From Methylotenera sp. (GTDB lineage: Bacteria; Pseudomonadota; Gammaproteobacteria; Burkholderiales; Methylophilaceae): a stretch of DNA of 64,000 nucleotides. Numbering within the stretch: position 1 is the first letter of the stretch; each line of letters begins with the position of its first letter. Below the pieces are notes generated by a model. It saw only the letters and a list, made by a program, of their open reading frames with translations. It was not told the DNA's origin and did no database searches. Shown here piece by piece: positions 11,178 to 21,180 of the stretch. The stretch lies in contig NZ_JAURYU010000045.1 in assembly GCF_030653755.1 (NCBI RefSeq), forward strand, positions 124,001 to 188,000, in the 5' to 3' direction. The position numbers and the translations under genes were made by a program.

Positions 11178-12206
11178 CTATAGTGTGCGCCATAAATCTC
11201 GCTGCATGGCAATGCCGTGAGCACCGTATAATTTAGCTGTATCCAAATCTTCTCGCAACATCCCGCCAAGCGCGAAAACTGGTAATGAGAATCCATAAAT
11301 CAGTTGGTTAAAGGCATCCCAGCCGAGCGGGGTTGCACCAGGATGACTTATAGTAGCCTTGATGGGTGACAACATCACGTAATCTAGCTCCAGCATTTTT
11401 GCCTGCGCCAACTCTGCAGCGTTGTGACAAGAAGCGCCGACCAACAACCCATCAGGCTTTACATCAAGTTGCATTAACTTTTCTGAAGACAAATGCACAC
11501 CTGTCGCACTGAGTTGCTGGGCCATTGAAACATCCGAGTTGATAAACACTTTAGCCTCAAAAGGCTTCGCTAAGGCTATCACATGCTCCGCGAATAGCAT
11601 CAAATCCTGCTTAGAAAGATGAGGCTCACGCACTTGTATCATCATCAGTCCATTTTCCAATGCTGTTCTTAAGCGCTCAAGAAACTGCGCTTCGCCCATC
11701 TCTTTTAAATTAGTAATCGCATAAGTCGTCGACAAACTAAGTGCTGTAAGAATTGGCGTATTGGCTGGCAACATTGGCCCAACCGTTAGCTTTTCTGGAT
11801 TTTGCCAACTCAACAATTGGTCCTCTAATCCAACTGGGTCACCTTGCCACTCGTCCACGATAAAAAAATGTAATTTCACGGCTTTAGCTGGCGTGACTAT
11901 ATTGCCAGATTGATCATACCTGGCTTCATAATCGTAAGTACGCGTGATCCAAGGATAAAATCGAGTGGCTGTAATACCTAACTCTTCTTGCAACTCTCTT
12001 TTTAATGCTTGCACTGGGGTTTCGCTCGACTCAACTTTACCGCCTGGAAACTCCCAGTAACCTTCCCATGGCTTACCAACTGGACGCTCACCCAGCAACA
12101 CCATCCCATTATCACGCTGTATGATACCAACGGCAGCTTCAGTTACCCGCAGATCAGACGCACTGGCAACTAAATTACTGACGGATAAGTTAAGAGTGCT
12201 CATCAA
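11178..12206 (-). CDS. Nudix (MutT-type) hydrolase fused to a ThiE-like thiamine phosphate synthase domain
   Basis: Residues about 20-155 form a Nudix domain with a full box GGKVESSETPVQALKRELQEE preceded by WEGYWEFP, typical of MutT 8-oxo-dGTP pyrophosphatases that clean the nucleotide pool. Residues about 175-340 form a TIM-barrel domain like ThiE/TenI (MMIQVREP, INSD, ATGVHLSS, SPIKATISHPG, LGWDAF, FALGGM). This fusion is common in proteobacteria; the second domain is often not an active thiamine phosphate synthase. The gene follows argJ by 42 bp in a cysS-argJ-mutT row. Confidence 0.92.
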   Translation of the reverse strand: MMSTLNLSVSNLVASASDLRVTEAAVGIIQRDNGMVLLGERPVGKPWEGYWEFPGGKVESSETPVQALKRELQEELGITATRFYPWITRTYDYEARYDQSGNIVTPAKAVKLHFFIVDEWQGDPVGLEDQLLSWQNPEKLTVGPMLPANTPILTALSLSTTYAITNLKEMGEAQFLERLRTALENGLMMIQVREPHLSKQDLMLFAEHVIALAKPFEAKVFINSDVSMAQQLSATGVHLSSEKLMQLDVKPDGLLVGASCHNAAELAQAKMLELDYVMLSPIKATISHPGATPLGWDAFNQLIYGFSLPVFALGGMLREDLDTAKLYGAHGIAMQRDLWRTL

Positions 12207-12248
12207 TTATGTTCTTTTCGGCTCACGCTTTATTTTGATTAAACAATA

Positions 12249-13475
12249 TTAGGAGCGGTAATCTGCGTTAATTTTCACGTAATCATAAGAGAAATCACAC
12301 GTCCAGACAGTAGCGGCCGCATCGCCTCGATTAAGCACTACACGCACCATAATGTCTGATTCACTCATGACAGCAGAGCCTTGCTCTTCAACATAAGAAG
12401 CTGCTCTCCCGCCCTTTTCTGCAACGAGCACATCACCCAAATACAACTGCAAGGTATTCACATCTAAATCATCAATACCTGCATAGCCAATCGCAGCCAA
12501 AATTCGTCCTAAATTAGGGTCTGACGCAAAAAATGCAGTTTTCACCAGTGGTGAATGCGCAATAGCATAAGCAACTTTACGGCACTCCTCTTCACTCTGA
12601 CCGCGCTCTACCACGATAGACATAAACTTGGTTGCACCTTCACCATCGCGCACAATGGCTTGGGCAAGCTCAATCGCCACCTCAGTGAATGCATCTCGTA
12701 GCGCAATATAGCTTGCGGTATTTTCGTTAACTTCAGCATTGCAAGCTTGATTTGTCGCCATAAAAATCAAGCTATCATTGGTTGAAGTATCACCATCTAC
12801 TGTAATACAGTTAAATGACTTATTGACTGCATATTGAATCATACTTTCCAGAGCAGCTTGGCTCACTGCCGCATCCGTTGCAATGTACCCCAGCATGGTT
12901 GCCATGTTAGGGTGGATCATGCCAGAGCCCTTGCTCATGCCTGTAATCGTGATTTGCTTACCATCAATACTCAAACGACGAGAAGTGCCCTTGGCCACAA
13001 TATCAGTGGTCATGATAGCTTCTGCCGCATTCAGCCAGTTATCCTCTTTTAAATTTGCAATTGCTGCTGGCAAGCCTGCTACAATTTTATCAACAGGCAA
13101 GGGCTCTAAAATAACGCCAGTAGAAAATGGCAGCACTTGATTCGGATTAATGTTGAGTAAACTAGCTAAAGCGTCGCAACTCTGCTGCGCACGCTTTAAA
13201 CCGTCTTCACCTGTACCAGCATTGGCACAGCCAGTATTGACTAGTAAAGCACGAATGCCAGCCTCTTGCGCCAAAAAGTCTTTACACAACACCACAGGTG
13301 CTGCACAGAAACGGTTTTTAGTAAAAACCCCAGCAACACGCGCGCCTTCAACGAGTTTAATCACTAATACATCTTTACGATTAGGCTTTCTGACATGTGC
13401 TTCTGCAAAGCCTAATTCAACCCCTTTCACAGCTAATAAAGATGAAGCTAGGGGGGCAGTTAATTTAACTGGCAT
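12249..13475 (-). CDS. argJ: Bifunctional glutamate N-acetyltransferase / amino-acid N-acetyltransferase
   Basis: ArgJ moves the acetyl group from N-acetylornithine to glutamate, closing the acetyl cycle of arginine synthesis. The 408-residue precursor cleaves itself before a threonine to give two chains; the site is visible in [15 protein letters not shown] near residues 186-200. The N-terminal [12 protein letters not shown] and the DGEGATKF block are also typical. It lies between cysS and mutT on the same strand with gaps of 45 and 42 bp. Confidence 0.97.
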   Translation of the reverse strand: MPVKLTAPLASSLLAVKGVELGFAEAHVRKPNRKDVLVIKLVEGARVAGVFTKNRFCAAPVVLCKDFLAQEAGIRALLVNTGCANAGTGEDGLKRAQQSCDALASLLNINPNQVLPFSTGVILEPLPVDKIVAGLPAAIANLKEDNWLNAAEAIMTTDIVAKGTSRRLSIDGKQITITGMSKGSGMIHPNMATMLGYIATDAAVSQAALESMIQYAVNKSFNCITVDGDTSTNDSLIFMATNQACNAEVNENTASYIALRDAFTEVAIELAQAIVRDGEGATKFMSIVVERGQSEEECRKVAYAIAHSPLVKTAFFASDPNLGRILAAIGYAGIDDLDVNTLQLYLGDVLVAEKGGRAASYVEEQGSAVMSESDIMVRVVLNRGDAAATVWTCDFSYDYVKINADYRS

Positions 13476-13520
13476 AAAATTCCTTACTCAATTCCAATAA
13501 TATTTAGTATGACGACCTGA

Positions 13521-14939
13521 TTAAGCAGCACGCCATGTTGTGCCTTGCGGCGTATCTTCTAGAATAATCCCTGCGTCTGCAAGTTCTTTACGAATTCGAT
13601 CCGCTTCAGCGAAATTTCTGGCTTTTTTGGCCTCTAGTCGTTTTGTGATTAAATCATCAACGTTCAACATTTCAGCATTGCCATTTAATGCATAACCATC
13701 TGCGCTAGCATTGATTGCGTTTGATTTACCTTGCAAGAAATCATCTGAGTGACGCGACAACAAACCAAGCACACCAGCCAAATTTTTAAGCAGACTCGCC
13801 GCTTCTGCTGACTTACTTTTATTCACCTCATTTGCCAAATCAAACAATACGGCCATCGCTTCTGGCGTATTAAAATCATCATCCATGGCTTGCTTAAAAC
13901 GCTGTGCATGCGGATGCTGCCAATCAATATTAGCATCAACTACATCAACACCTCGCAAAGCAGTATAAAGGCGAGTAAGCGCCAACTTAGCATCATCTAA
14001 ATGCTGGTCACTATAATTAAGTGGACTACGATAATGTGCACGCAATATAAAAAAGCGTACAACTTCTGCATCATATTTATCAAGCACGGTACGTATCGTA
14101 AAGAAATTGCCTAATGATTTAGACATCTTTTCATCATCAACACGCACAAATCCATTGTGCATCCAGTAATTCACCATCTGGCAAGGCTCGCCATCATGAC
14201 TATGTGCGGCTTCTGATTGTGCTATTTCATTTTCGTGATGGGGGAATTGTAAGTCCTGTCCACCACCGTGAATATCAAAGCGCTCACCTAAGTGATGTGA
14301 ACTCATGGCAGAGCATTCAATATGCCAGCCTGGACGCCCCTTGCCCCAAGGAGAGTCCCAGCTAGGTTCATCAGGCTTGGCTGCTTTCCACAACACAAAA
14401 TCCATTGGATCTCTTTTAAAACTATCCACATCAACGCGCTCACCTGCGCGTAAGTCCTCTAAGGACTTTCCTGAGAGCTTACCGTAGCCCTCAAAGCTGC
14501 TGACTGAATAAAACACATCGCCGTTAGCCGCAGGATATGCAAATCCTTTTTCAATTAACGCGGCAATCATCGTTACCATGCCACCAACAAATTCTGTTGC
14601 CTTAGGCTCAATATCTGGGCGTAAAACACCCAACTTGGCCGAGTCTTCATCCATCGCGTCAATGAAGCGCTGGGTAAGCTGCGCGATTGTTTCATTATTT
14701 TCATTGGCTCGCTTGATAATCTTGTCGTCAATATCCGTCACATTGCGAACATAAGTCACGTCATAGCCAGAAGCCCTTAACCAGCGACTTACCGTATCAA
14801 AAACCACCATCACGCGCGCATGCCCTAAATGACAATAATCATAAACGGTCATTCCGCATACATACATACTGACCTTACCTGCAACAATTGGTGTGAATTT
14901 TTGCTTTTCGCGGGCTAATGTATTGTAAATTTTTAACAT
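13521..14939 (-). CDS. cysS: Cysteinyl-tRNA synthetase
   Basis: CysS charges tRNA-Cys. This class I synthetase of 472 residues has the HIGH-type motif in [11 protein letters not shown], the zinc site with CGMTVYD and [14 protein letters not shown], and the KMSKS motif in [13 protein letters not shown]. The start at [12 protein letters not shown] is the family norm. It is divergent from the TPR gene, with ppiA/ppiB/lpxH beyond, a neighbourhood shared by many betaproteobacteria. Confidence 0.98.
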   Translation of the reverse strand: MLKIYNTLAREKQKFTPIVAGKVSMYVCGMTVYDYCHLGHARVMVVFDTVSRWLRASGYDVTYVRNVTDIDDKIIKRANENNETIAQLTQRFIDAMDEDSAKLGVLRPDIEPKATEFVGGMVTMIAALIEKGFAYPAANGDVFYSVSSFEGYGKLSGKSLEDLRAGERVDVDSFKRDPMDFVLWKAAKPDEPSWDSPWGKGRPGWHIECSAMSSHHLGERFDIHGGGQDLQFPHHENEIAQSEAAHSHDGEPCQMVNYWMHNGFVRVDDEKMSKSLGNFFTIRTVLDKYDAEVVRFFILRAHYRSPLNYSDQHLDDAKLALTRLYTALRGVDVVDANIDWQHPHAQRFKQAMDDDFNTPEAMAVLFDLANEVNKSKSAEAASLLKNLAGVLGLLSRHSDDFLQGKSNAINASADGYALNGNAEMLNVDDLITKRLEAKKARNFAEADRIRKELADAGIILEDTPQGTTWRAA

Positions 14940-15113
14940 ATTTTCAAGAGCTAGAGGGTTGGTTATTTGTTTTTATCTCAAACTAAGGCCAGTTAGGCCA
15001 ATTAATGAGAGGAATGAAGAAATATATTGGCTTAAATCAAAATGAGCTATTGGAGGTTGCTTAGGCTATTGATAGAATTACACTTTATTTATTCACACAA
15101 AAAGTATATCACA

Positions 15114-16103
15114 ATGAATAATTTTATTGCGTCACTGACTCCTTCAATCGCTCGGTTTGTTCTAGTAGCCTCTGCAAGTTTTGCATTTAACGTTGCTTCT
15201 GCAGATGAACTCAAAGATATTTCAAAACTAGCGGATCAAGGCCAAACGGCTGTTGCACTTGACCGCATTAACACCTTTATTGCAGCAAACCCAAAGAATG
15301 CACAAGCATTATTCATGAAGGGCGTTTTACTTGCAGAGCAAGGCCGTAGAGATGAAGCGATTAAATCCTTTACCGAAGTGACTGAACGATTCCCAAATTT
15401 GCCTGAACCATACAACAATCTGGCAGTTTTATATGCTGACCAGGGCCAGTTTGATAAAGCACGTAAAGCGCTTGAGACAGCAATCAAAACGCACCCAAGC
15501 TACGCAACTGCGCATGAAAACTTAGGTGACATCTACGCACGCATGGCAAGTGAAGCTTATGATAAGGCGCTACAACTTGACACTGGCAATACTCGCGCAC
15601 AAGGTAAATTGTCGTTAATTAAAGATTTATTTGGTACAGGCAACAAAACGACCATTGCAGCAAGAGAACCAGTGAAGTCTGCAGCTACAGCAAATGTAGC
15701 ACCTACTGAAGTTAAAAAGACACCAGCTACGGCTACGAATAACGGCACTGCAACTAATAATGCAGACAACATTACAACTGCGGTTAACGATTGGGCGCAA
15801 GCTTGGGCCAATAAAGACCTAGCTAAGTACTTTGCCAGCTACGCTGATGATTTTAAACCAGCCAAAGGGCAAAATTATAAGGCATGGGAAAAACAAAGAC
15901 GTGATCGTATCAGCGCCCCCTCAAACATCAGTGTAGAACTCAACAATTTCGTTGTGACTGCGAATGAAGGCAACACTGCCAAAGTGCAATTTAAACAAAT
16001 CTACCGCGCAGATAAACGCTCTCCTATTCGTACTTCCAAAACACTATTAATGAGAAAATCTGGTGATAGCTGGCTGATCACCGAAGAAATTGCAAGCAAC
16101 TAG
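15114..16103 (+). CDS. Secreted TPR-repeat protein with C-terminal NTF2-like domain
   Basis: The ATG at 15114 gives 329 residues with a clear signal peptide ending at VASA before DEL; an upstream in-frame ATG at 15042 would place 24 extra residues before it and is unlikely. Residues about 35-165 hold three to four TPR units (for instance LFMKGVLLAEQGRRDEA, PYNNLAVLYADQG). A low-complexity Ala/Thr/Asn linker follows, then a domain like SnoaL/NTF2 (WAQAWANKDLAKYFASYADD to the end). TPRs suggest a periplasmic scaffold. The C-terminal domain recurs in the next gene, and the 26-bp gap suggests co-transcription. Confidence 0.85.
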   Translation: MNNFIASLTPSIARFVLVASASFAFNVASADELKDISKLADQGQTAVALDRINTFIAANPKNAQALFMKGVLLAEQGRRDEAIKSFTEVTERFPNLPEPYNNLAVLYADQGQFDKARKALETAIKTHPSYATAHENLGDIYARMASEAYDKALQLDTGNTRAQGKLSLIKDLFGTGNKTTIAAREPVKSAATANVAPTEVKKTPATATNNGTATNNADNITTAVNDWAQAWANKDLAKYFASYADDFKPAKGQNYKAWEKQRRDRISAPSNISVELNNFVVTANEGNTAKVQFKQIYRADKRSPIRTSKTLLMRKSGDSWLITEEIASN

Positions 16104-16129
16104 TGGCAAATGGTATTGAAATATAAGGC

Positions 16130-17383
16130 ATGATGATTAATAAAGCACTTACCTACTCTCTATTAGCTGCCATCACGCTGGTGCCATGGAATGCCACTGC
16201 TGTAAATCGGTTTAGTTTTGGCAATCTCATCCCTAAAGCAAGTTTCAGTAACGCCACAACCATTGCTACAAGTGCGGCAACTGACCTCGTAGAGGGTTTG
16301 TTGGTTAAAGGTTTACTCGAAATTTCTGAGGGCAAACATCAGCAGGCCCTTAATACGATTGATCAACTGATTCAAAGCGTTCCAAACTTTAAACTCGCTC
16401 ATCTCGTGCGTGGCGACCTGTTGATGGCGCAAGGTAAATATCTACAAGCATTTGGTGATCCTATCAACAATCGCCCAGATGCAGTTCAAGACTTACAAGA
16501 AGAAGCGCGGGTGCGCATTGAGCGTTATTTAGCAAAGCAAACGCAAGAAAAACAACCGAACTTAATACTTGCTCCTAATGCTCAGCAGAGCCATCTGATA
16601 CTGATAGACACGAGCAAATCCAGGTTGTATTTGTATCAAAAAAACAATGACCAATTAAAGTACGTTGCAGATTATTACATTACTGTTGGTAAAAATGGGG
16701 TTGAAAAGCAAGCTGAAGGTGACAAACGCACACCGATTGGTGTGTACTTTGCAAGCACAAAACTAAAACAAAAATTACCAGATTTTTATGGTGAAGGTGC
16801 TTATCCGTTGAGCTACCCTAATGAGTGGGATAAAGCACATAACAGAAATGGTTCTGGCATTTGGCTGCATGGTACCCCTAGCAACACATACAGCCGCCCT
16901 CCTCGTGCCAGTGATGGTTGCGTAGTCGTTGCAAACCAAGATCTTAAAGCGCTAGAGCCCGCACTTCAATCAGGGAAGACCCCCATTATCATTGCCAATA
17001 ACTTGGAATGGTTAAATGACTCAAGTGCGCCTGAAGCTGAAAAAAGCAAATTAAACGCTGAAATAGATAACTGGCTGAATGACTGGAAGTCACAGAACAC
17101 TGAGAAATATCTATCGTATTATTCAAAAGATTTCTCTACGAATGGTATCAACTACCAACAATGGGCTGAGCATAAATACCGTGTACAGGCCAGCAAACCT
17201 GAAGTGAATATTTCACTATCTAATATCAGTATGTATAGTTACCCAGACCCTCAGAAAAAACTAGTGATAGTTGATTTCACTCAAAACTTCAGCAGCTCGC
17301 ATTTAAAAAACAAAATGCAAAAACGTCAGTATTGGATTCAAGAAGACAATCGCTGGAAAATTATTTACGAAGGTGCAGCTTAG
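16130..17383 (+). CDS. L,D-transpeptidase (YkuD domain) with N-terminal repeat and C-terminal NTF2-like domains
   Basis: The catalytic YkuD domain (about residues 155-290) shows the family pattern IWLHGTPSN followed by PRASDGCVVV, with the nucleophilic Cys in SDGC. Such enzymes make 3-3 peptidoglycan cross-links or attach proteins to the wall. A signal peptide (about 1-25) sends it to the periplasm. Residues 55-120 look TPR-like. Residues about 305-417 (NWLNDWKSQNTEKYLSYY) repeat the NTF2-like domain of the preceding gene. It resembles the long ErfK-type proteins of other betaproteobacteria. Confidence 0.9.
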   Translation: MMINKALTYSLLAAITLVPWNATAVNRFSFGNLIPKASFSNATTIATSAATDLVEGLLVKGLLEISEGKHQQALNTIDQLIQSVPNFKLAHLVRGDLLMAQGKYLQAFGDPINNRPDAVQDLQEEARVRIERYLAKQTQEKQPNLILAPNAQQSHLILIDTSKSRLYLYQKNNDQLKYVADYYITVGKNGVEKQAEGDKRTPIGVYFASTKLKQKLPDFYGEGAYPLSYPNEWDKAHNRNGSGIWLHGTPSNTYSRPPRASDGCVVVANQDLKALEPALQSGKTPIIIANNLEWLNDSSAPEAEKSKLNAEIDNWLNDWKSQNTEKYLSYYSKDFSTNGINYQQWAEHKYRVQASKPEVNISLSNISMYSYPDPQKKLVIVDFTQNFSSSHLKNKMQKRQYWIQEDNRWKIIYEGAA

Positions 17384-17423
17384 TTTCCACTAAGTTGCTT
17401 TTCATCACATTGCAAGGAGCTAT

Positions 17424-17993
17424 ATGCGCAAATTTTACGTTTTCCTCACTTTAATATTACTCAGCACATCGGCCATAGCAGCTAATCCACAAGTCACATT
17501 TGAGACTAACCGTGGTAACTTTACTGTTGAGCTTTACCCAGAAAAAGCGCCCAAAACTGTCGCTAACTTCTTAGAGTATGTTAACTCAGGCTTTTATCAA
17601 GACACTATTTTTCACCGTGTGATTAATCGCTTTATGGTGCAAGGTGGTGGTTTCGATATCAATATGACAGAAAAACCAACACGCGCTCCAATTATTAATG
17701 AATCCAATAATGGACTCAAAAATGATATTGGGACAATTGCCATGGCAAGAACATCTGATCCAAACTCTGCCACGTCTCAGTTTTTCATTAACTTAGAAAA
17801 CAATCAGTTCCTGAATTACCGCAGTCCAGAACCTGACCTAATAGGTTATTGCGTGTTTGGTCGAGTATTAAAAGGGATGGATGTAGTACGTGACATCGCA
17901 GTTACCTCGACTGCAAATGTAGGTCCATACGGCGACGTGCCAAGATCACCTATCATTGTGCATCAAGTTAAAGTCAACAAAGCCCCTTTATAA
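17424..17993 (+). CDS. ppiA: Periplasmic peptidyl-prolyl cis-trans isomerase (cyclophilin)
   Basis: A signal peptide (residues 1-20, ending SAIAA) precedes a cyclophilin domain with FHRVINRFMVQGGGF and SATSQFFINL. It speeds proline isomerisation during folding in the periplasm. AAGGAG ahead of the ATG supports the start. It is followed after 62 bp by a cytoplasmic paralogue, the usual pairing in betaproteobacteria. Confidence 0.95.
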   Translation: MRKFYVFLTLILLSTSAIAANPQVTFETNRGNFTVELYPEKAPKTVANFLEYVNSGFYQDTIFHRVINRFMVQGGGFDINMTEKPTRAPIINESNNGLKNDIGTIAMARTSDPNSATSQFFINLENNQFLNYRSPEPDLIGYCVFGRVLKGMDVVRDIAVTSTANVGPYGDVPRSPIIVHQVKVNKAPL

Positions 17994-18055
17994 ATCTATC
18001 GCTACTTTTTAGTATTCATTTCAACAGTCTTAACAATATTTAATAAGGAAAATCC

Positions 18056-18547
18056 GTGGTTAAACTACAGACAAATTTAGGCGACATCACCATCGAACTT
18101 AATGCCGAGAAGGCTCCAATTACAGTTGCTAATTTTTTACAATATGTAGACAGCGGCTTTTATGACAACACCATTTTCCATCGCGTGATTAATGGCTTTA
18201 TGATCCAAGGTGGTGGCTTTGACACAACCATGACACAAAAAAGCACTGAAGCTGAAATCAAGAACGAAGCTGACAATGGCTTAGGTAATGAGAAATACAC
18301 CCTTGCAATGGCGCGCACTTCAGCACCGCACTCTGCAAGCAGCCAGTTCTTTATTAACGTTGCTAACAACGAGTTCCTAAACCACACTGCACCAAGCGGT
18401 AACGGTTGGGGCTACTGTGTTTTTGCTAAAGTCGTTGAAGGCATGGACGTTGTTGATAAAATCAAACAAGTTGCGACTACTAGCCTTAAAGGTCATCAAG
18501 ATGTTCCTGCAAGCAATGTCGTGATTGAACGCGCAACACGTGTTTAA
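18056..18547 (+). CDS. ppiB: Cytoplasmic peptidyl-prolyl cis-trans isomerase (cyclophilin)
   Basis: The 163-residue cyclophilin lacks a signal peptide and starts at the beginning of the fold ([14 protein letters not shown]). [15 protein letters not shown] and [13 protein letters not shown] give the active site. The start codon is GTG with AAGGAA six bases upstream. It is a tandem paralogue of the periplasmic enzyme just upstream. Confidence 0.95.
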   Translation: MVKLQTNLGDITIELNAEKAPITVANFLQYVDSGFYDNTIFHRVINGFMIQGGGFDTTMTQKSTEAEIKNEADNGLGNEKYTLAMARTSAPHSASSQFFINVANNEFLNHTAPSGNGWGYCVFAKVVEGMDVVDKIKQVATTSLKGHQDVPASNVVIERATRV

Positions 18548-18635
18548 TGTCACTATTGATACCCATTAGCCTTTCAGACTGCTAACGTATCAAGCAATAT
18601 GCTAAACCATGTAAGTATCATCTGGGCTGTTCATT

Positions 18636-19403
18636 TTGGCTAATCACAAAGTCAACAGCCCTAATCTATCAGAAACGACCATTTTCATTTCTGATCTACA
18701 CTTGTGCGCAAGCCGCCCACAAATCACTGAAGCATTCTTAACGTTTTTAAACACTCAAGCAAAATCCGCCCACGCACTCTATATATTGGGTGATTTATTT
18801 GAATACTGGGCTGGTGATGATGATATTGAAGATGCGTTTAACAAGCAGATTATTCAAGGCTTTAAAACACTAGCAGCTTCAGGCGTATCTATTTACTTGA
18901 TGCACGGTAACCGCGACTTTCTCATCACTGACGACTTCTGCAAGGCCGCGGGGATCCATTTGATTAGCGACCCAACACTGATTAATTTATACGGAAGCAC
19001 CGCATTACTGAGCCACGGTGATGAGTTATGTACTGATGATGTAGCGTATCAACAATTCCGCCTACAAGTTAGAAACAAGCAATGGCAGTCAGAGTTTCTA
19101 AACCAACCATTGCAAGCACGTAAAAATCAGATTGAGGCGATTAGATTACGTAGTGAGCAAGAAAAATCTAGCAAATCAGCTCAAATAATGGATGTTAACC
19201 AAGATGCAGTAGTAAGCTTACTAAAAGCGCATCACTATCCTGATTTACTCATCCACGGGCATACTCATAGGCCAAACCAGCATCAAGTGTCTGTAGATGG
19301 AAAATCGATAACTAGATGGGTGCTAGGCGATTGGTATGAGCAAGGAAGTTACCTTGTTTGCGATGCTTTTGGCTACAAAAACGTTAATCTAAACAGCAAT
19401 TAA
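18636..19403 (+). CDS. lpxH: UDP-2,3-diacylglucosamine diphosphatase
   Basis: LpxH cleaves UDP-2,3-diacylglucosamine to lipid X in lipid A synthesis. The 255-residue metallophosphoesterase has all its metal motifs: FISDLHLC, GDLFEYWAGDD, MHGNRDF, LSHGDELCTDD and IHGHTHRP. No ATG fits; translation probably starts at TTG 18636, since the conserved fold begins only some 17 residues later. It closes the row TPR-ldt-ppiA-ppiB-lpxH. Confidence 0.94.
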   Translation: MANHKVNSPNLSETTIFISDLHLCASRPQITEAFLTFLNTQAKSAHALYILGDLFEYWAGDDDIEDAFNKQIIQGFKTLAASGVSIYLMHGNRDFLITDDFCKAAGIHLISDPTLINLYGSTALLSHGDELCTDDVAYQQFRLQVRNKQWQSEFLNQPLQARKNQIEAIRLRSEQEKSSKSAQIMDVNQDAVVSLLKAHHYPDLLIHGHTHRPNQHQVSVDGKSITRWVLGDWYEQGSYLVCDAFGYKNVNLNSN

Positions 19404-19444
19404 CACCATATATTTCTTTAGCGATACGCTTGCGAACAAAATCG

Positions 19445-21082
19445 TTAAGGCTGGTATCCAGGTATATTATTCAGATCCACTTGATCAATTTGCTCAGGCT
19501 CTAAAAATTCCTGCGCATATTTGAGATAGATTTTGTCTCGGATAAATACATCAAACAAATCAGGATCTATATGCTGATCGACTTTCATCTTACCCAATAT
19601 GCTCAATGATTCTGAAAGCGTTTTAGCTTTCTTATAAGGTCGGTCTTTAGAGGTAAGCGCTTCAAATACGTCAGCAATTCCCATCACACGCGCAGGAATT
19701 GACATTTCTTCGCGCTTAAGCCCTTTAGGATAGCCACTGCCATCCATATGTTCATGATGGCCGCAGGCGTATTCAGGAACTCTTGCTAAGCTCTGAGGAT
19801 AAGGTAGTGACTCAAGCATACTGATTGTCACGACGATATGGTTATTAATGACTTGACGCTCTTCTGCTGTTAATGTGCCACGCTTTATACTCAAATTATA
19901 GGCTTCATCTTCGCTCAAGAATGGCACTTTATTTCCTAAAGCATCTATGATTTCCATGTTACCGATGTCCTGAATACGCTGTAGATCATTAGCAGTCATA
20001 GACTCACTACCTATATTGGCTTGTCGCAAAAATGTGTTAGCCTCATCACAATACAAGTTAAAAGCATCTAATTTAGACTGTTGCTGATTTAATTTTTCTT
20101 GATTTAACCCGCCAGCCTTCAACATCTCCACCTGCTCCTTGAGCATGGCACATTCAGCCTGTTGTTTTAGCAACTCAAATCTCTGATCAATCAACTGGAT
20201 TCGATCGAAAATGGAGGATAGTTTTGTAGGCTTATCCATAATGGCTTCAGGTGTCGTCACTTTTCCACAATCATGTAACCAACTTGCAACTTTCAGCTCA
20301 TAAAACTCATTTTCGTTAAGCGTAAAGTCTTTAAAAGGGCCAGTTTTAGCGTCAATTAATGCCTGAGTCAGCATCATCGTCAACTCTGGTACGCGTCGGC
20401 AATGTCCTCCTGTGTAAGGTGACTTCTGGTCAATTGCATCAGCGATTAACTCAATAAAAGCTTCAAATAAACTTTTCAACCCTTCAATTAGATAGTGATT
20501 GGTCATCGCAACAGCAGCCTGCGATGCCAAAGACTCGACCAACCTCTGGTTAGCGATTGAGAACGGAACGATCGCTCCTGTATTAGCATCGGTGGCATTA
20601 ATAAGCTGAAGCACTCCGATTACTTTTGACTCATGATCTTTCATTGGAATCGTGAGGAACGATTGTGAGTGATAACCAGTTTTCAGGTCATATTTGCGAG
20701 TGCCTGAGAAGTCAAAGTTTCCCACTTCGTAGGCATTGGCAATATTAACGGTTTTATTATTTAGGGTTGCGTAGGCTGCAACAGTTGTTAGGTTGGGGCT
20801 ACCATCTTCCAGATATAAAGATAATGGTGAGAATGGAATGTCTTTACCTGTCGTTCCACCTAAAAACATATCCAGCGTTTTATTACGCATCATTTCAAAT
20901 TTGAGCTGCTTATCTTGGGTAATGGTATAAAGTGTACCTGCATCAGCATTCGTGATTTCTTGGGCGCCTAGCAATATCATCTCCAATAATCGCTTGTTAT
21001 CACGTTCTGCCGAAAGCGCAATGCCGATTGCATTCAGGCGCTCTAGTCGCGCTAGTAAATATGGCTGCTGATCATCCAACAT
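19445..21082 (-). CDS. GAF domain / HD-GYP domain protein (probable c-di-GMP phosphodiesterase) with an internal insertion
   Basis: Residues about 20-190 form a GAF sensor domain. The HD-GYP domain follows: the HD pair in WLHDCGKV (near residue 268) and, much later, HHEHMDGSGYPKGL (near 442) with ADVFEALTSKDRPYKK. HD-GYP enzymes hydrolyse c-di-GMP. Between the HD and GYP parts is an insertion of roughly 100 residues, partly coiled coil (FELLKQQAECAMLKEQVEML), not present in the compact fold. No membrane segment is seen, so it is probably a cytoplasmic sensor. It is the last gene of the ribH-nusB-PP2C-FHA row. Confidence 0.9.
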   Translation of the reverse strand: MLDDQQPYLLARLERLNAIGIALSAERDNKRLLEMILLGAQEITNADAGTLYTITQDKQLKFEMMRNKTLDMFLGGTTGKDIPFSPLSLYLEDGSPNLTTVAAYATLNNKTVNIANAYEVGNFDFSGTRKYDLKTGYHSQSFLTIPMKDHESKVIGVLQLINATDANTGAIVPFSIANQRLVESLASQAAVAMTNHYLIEGLKSLFEAFIELIADAIDQKSPYTGGHCRRVPELTMMLTQALIDAKTGPFKDFTLNENEFYELKVASWLHDCGKVTTPEAIMDKPTKLSSIFDRIQLIDQRFELLKQQAECAMLKEQVEMLKAGGLNQEKLNQQQSKLDAFNLYCDEANTFLRQANIGSESMTANDLQRIQDIGNMEIIDALGNKVPFLSEDEAYNLSIKRGTLTAEERQVINNHIVVTISMLESLPYPQSLARVPEYACGHHEHMDGSGYPKGLKREEMSIPARVMGIADVFEALTSKDRPYKKAKTLSESLSILGKMKVDQHIDPDLFDVFIRDKIYLKYAQEFLEPEQIDQVDLNNIPGYQP

Positions 21083-21180
21083 TTAATGGTATACCCCAAT
21101 CAATTTGATGACTAAAGCTTCTAACGGAACACTGAAACAATGCAAAAAAGCACATATATGTAGACTAATACGCTTTCAAT

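Noticed and set aside
15042-15113. Upstream ATG extension of the TPR protein
   Set aside because: It would bury the signal peptide behind 24 residues of uncharacteristic sequence; ATG 15114 gives a normal leader.
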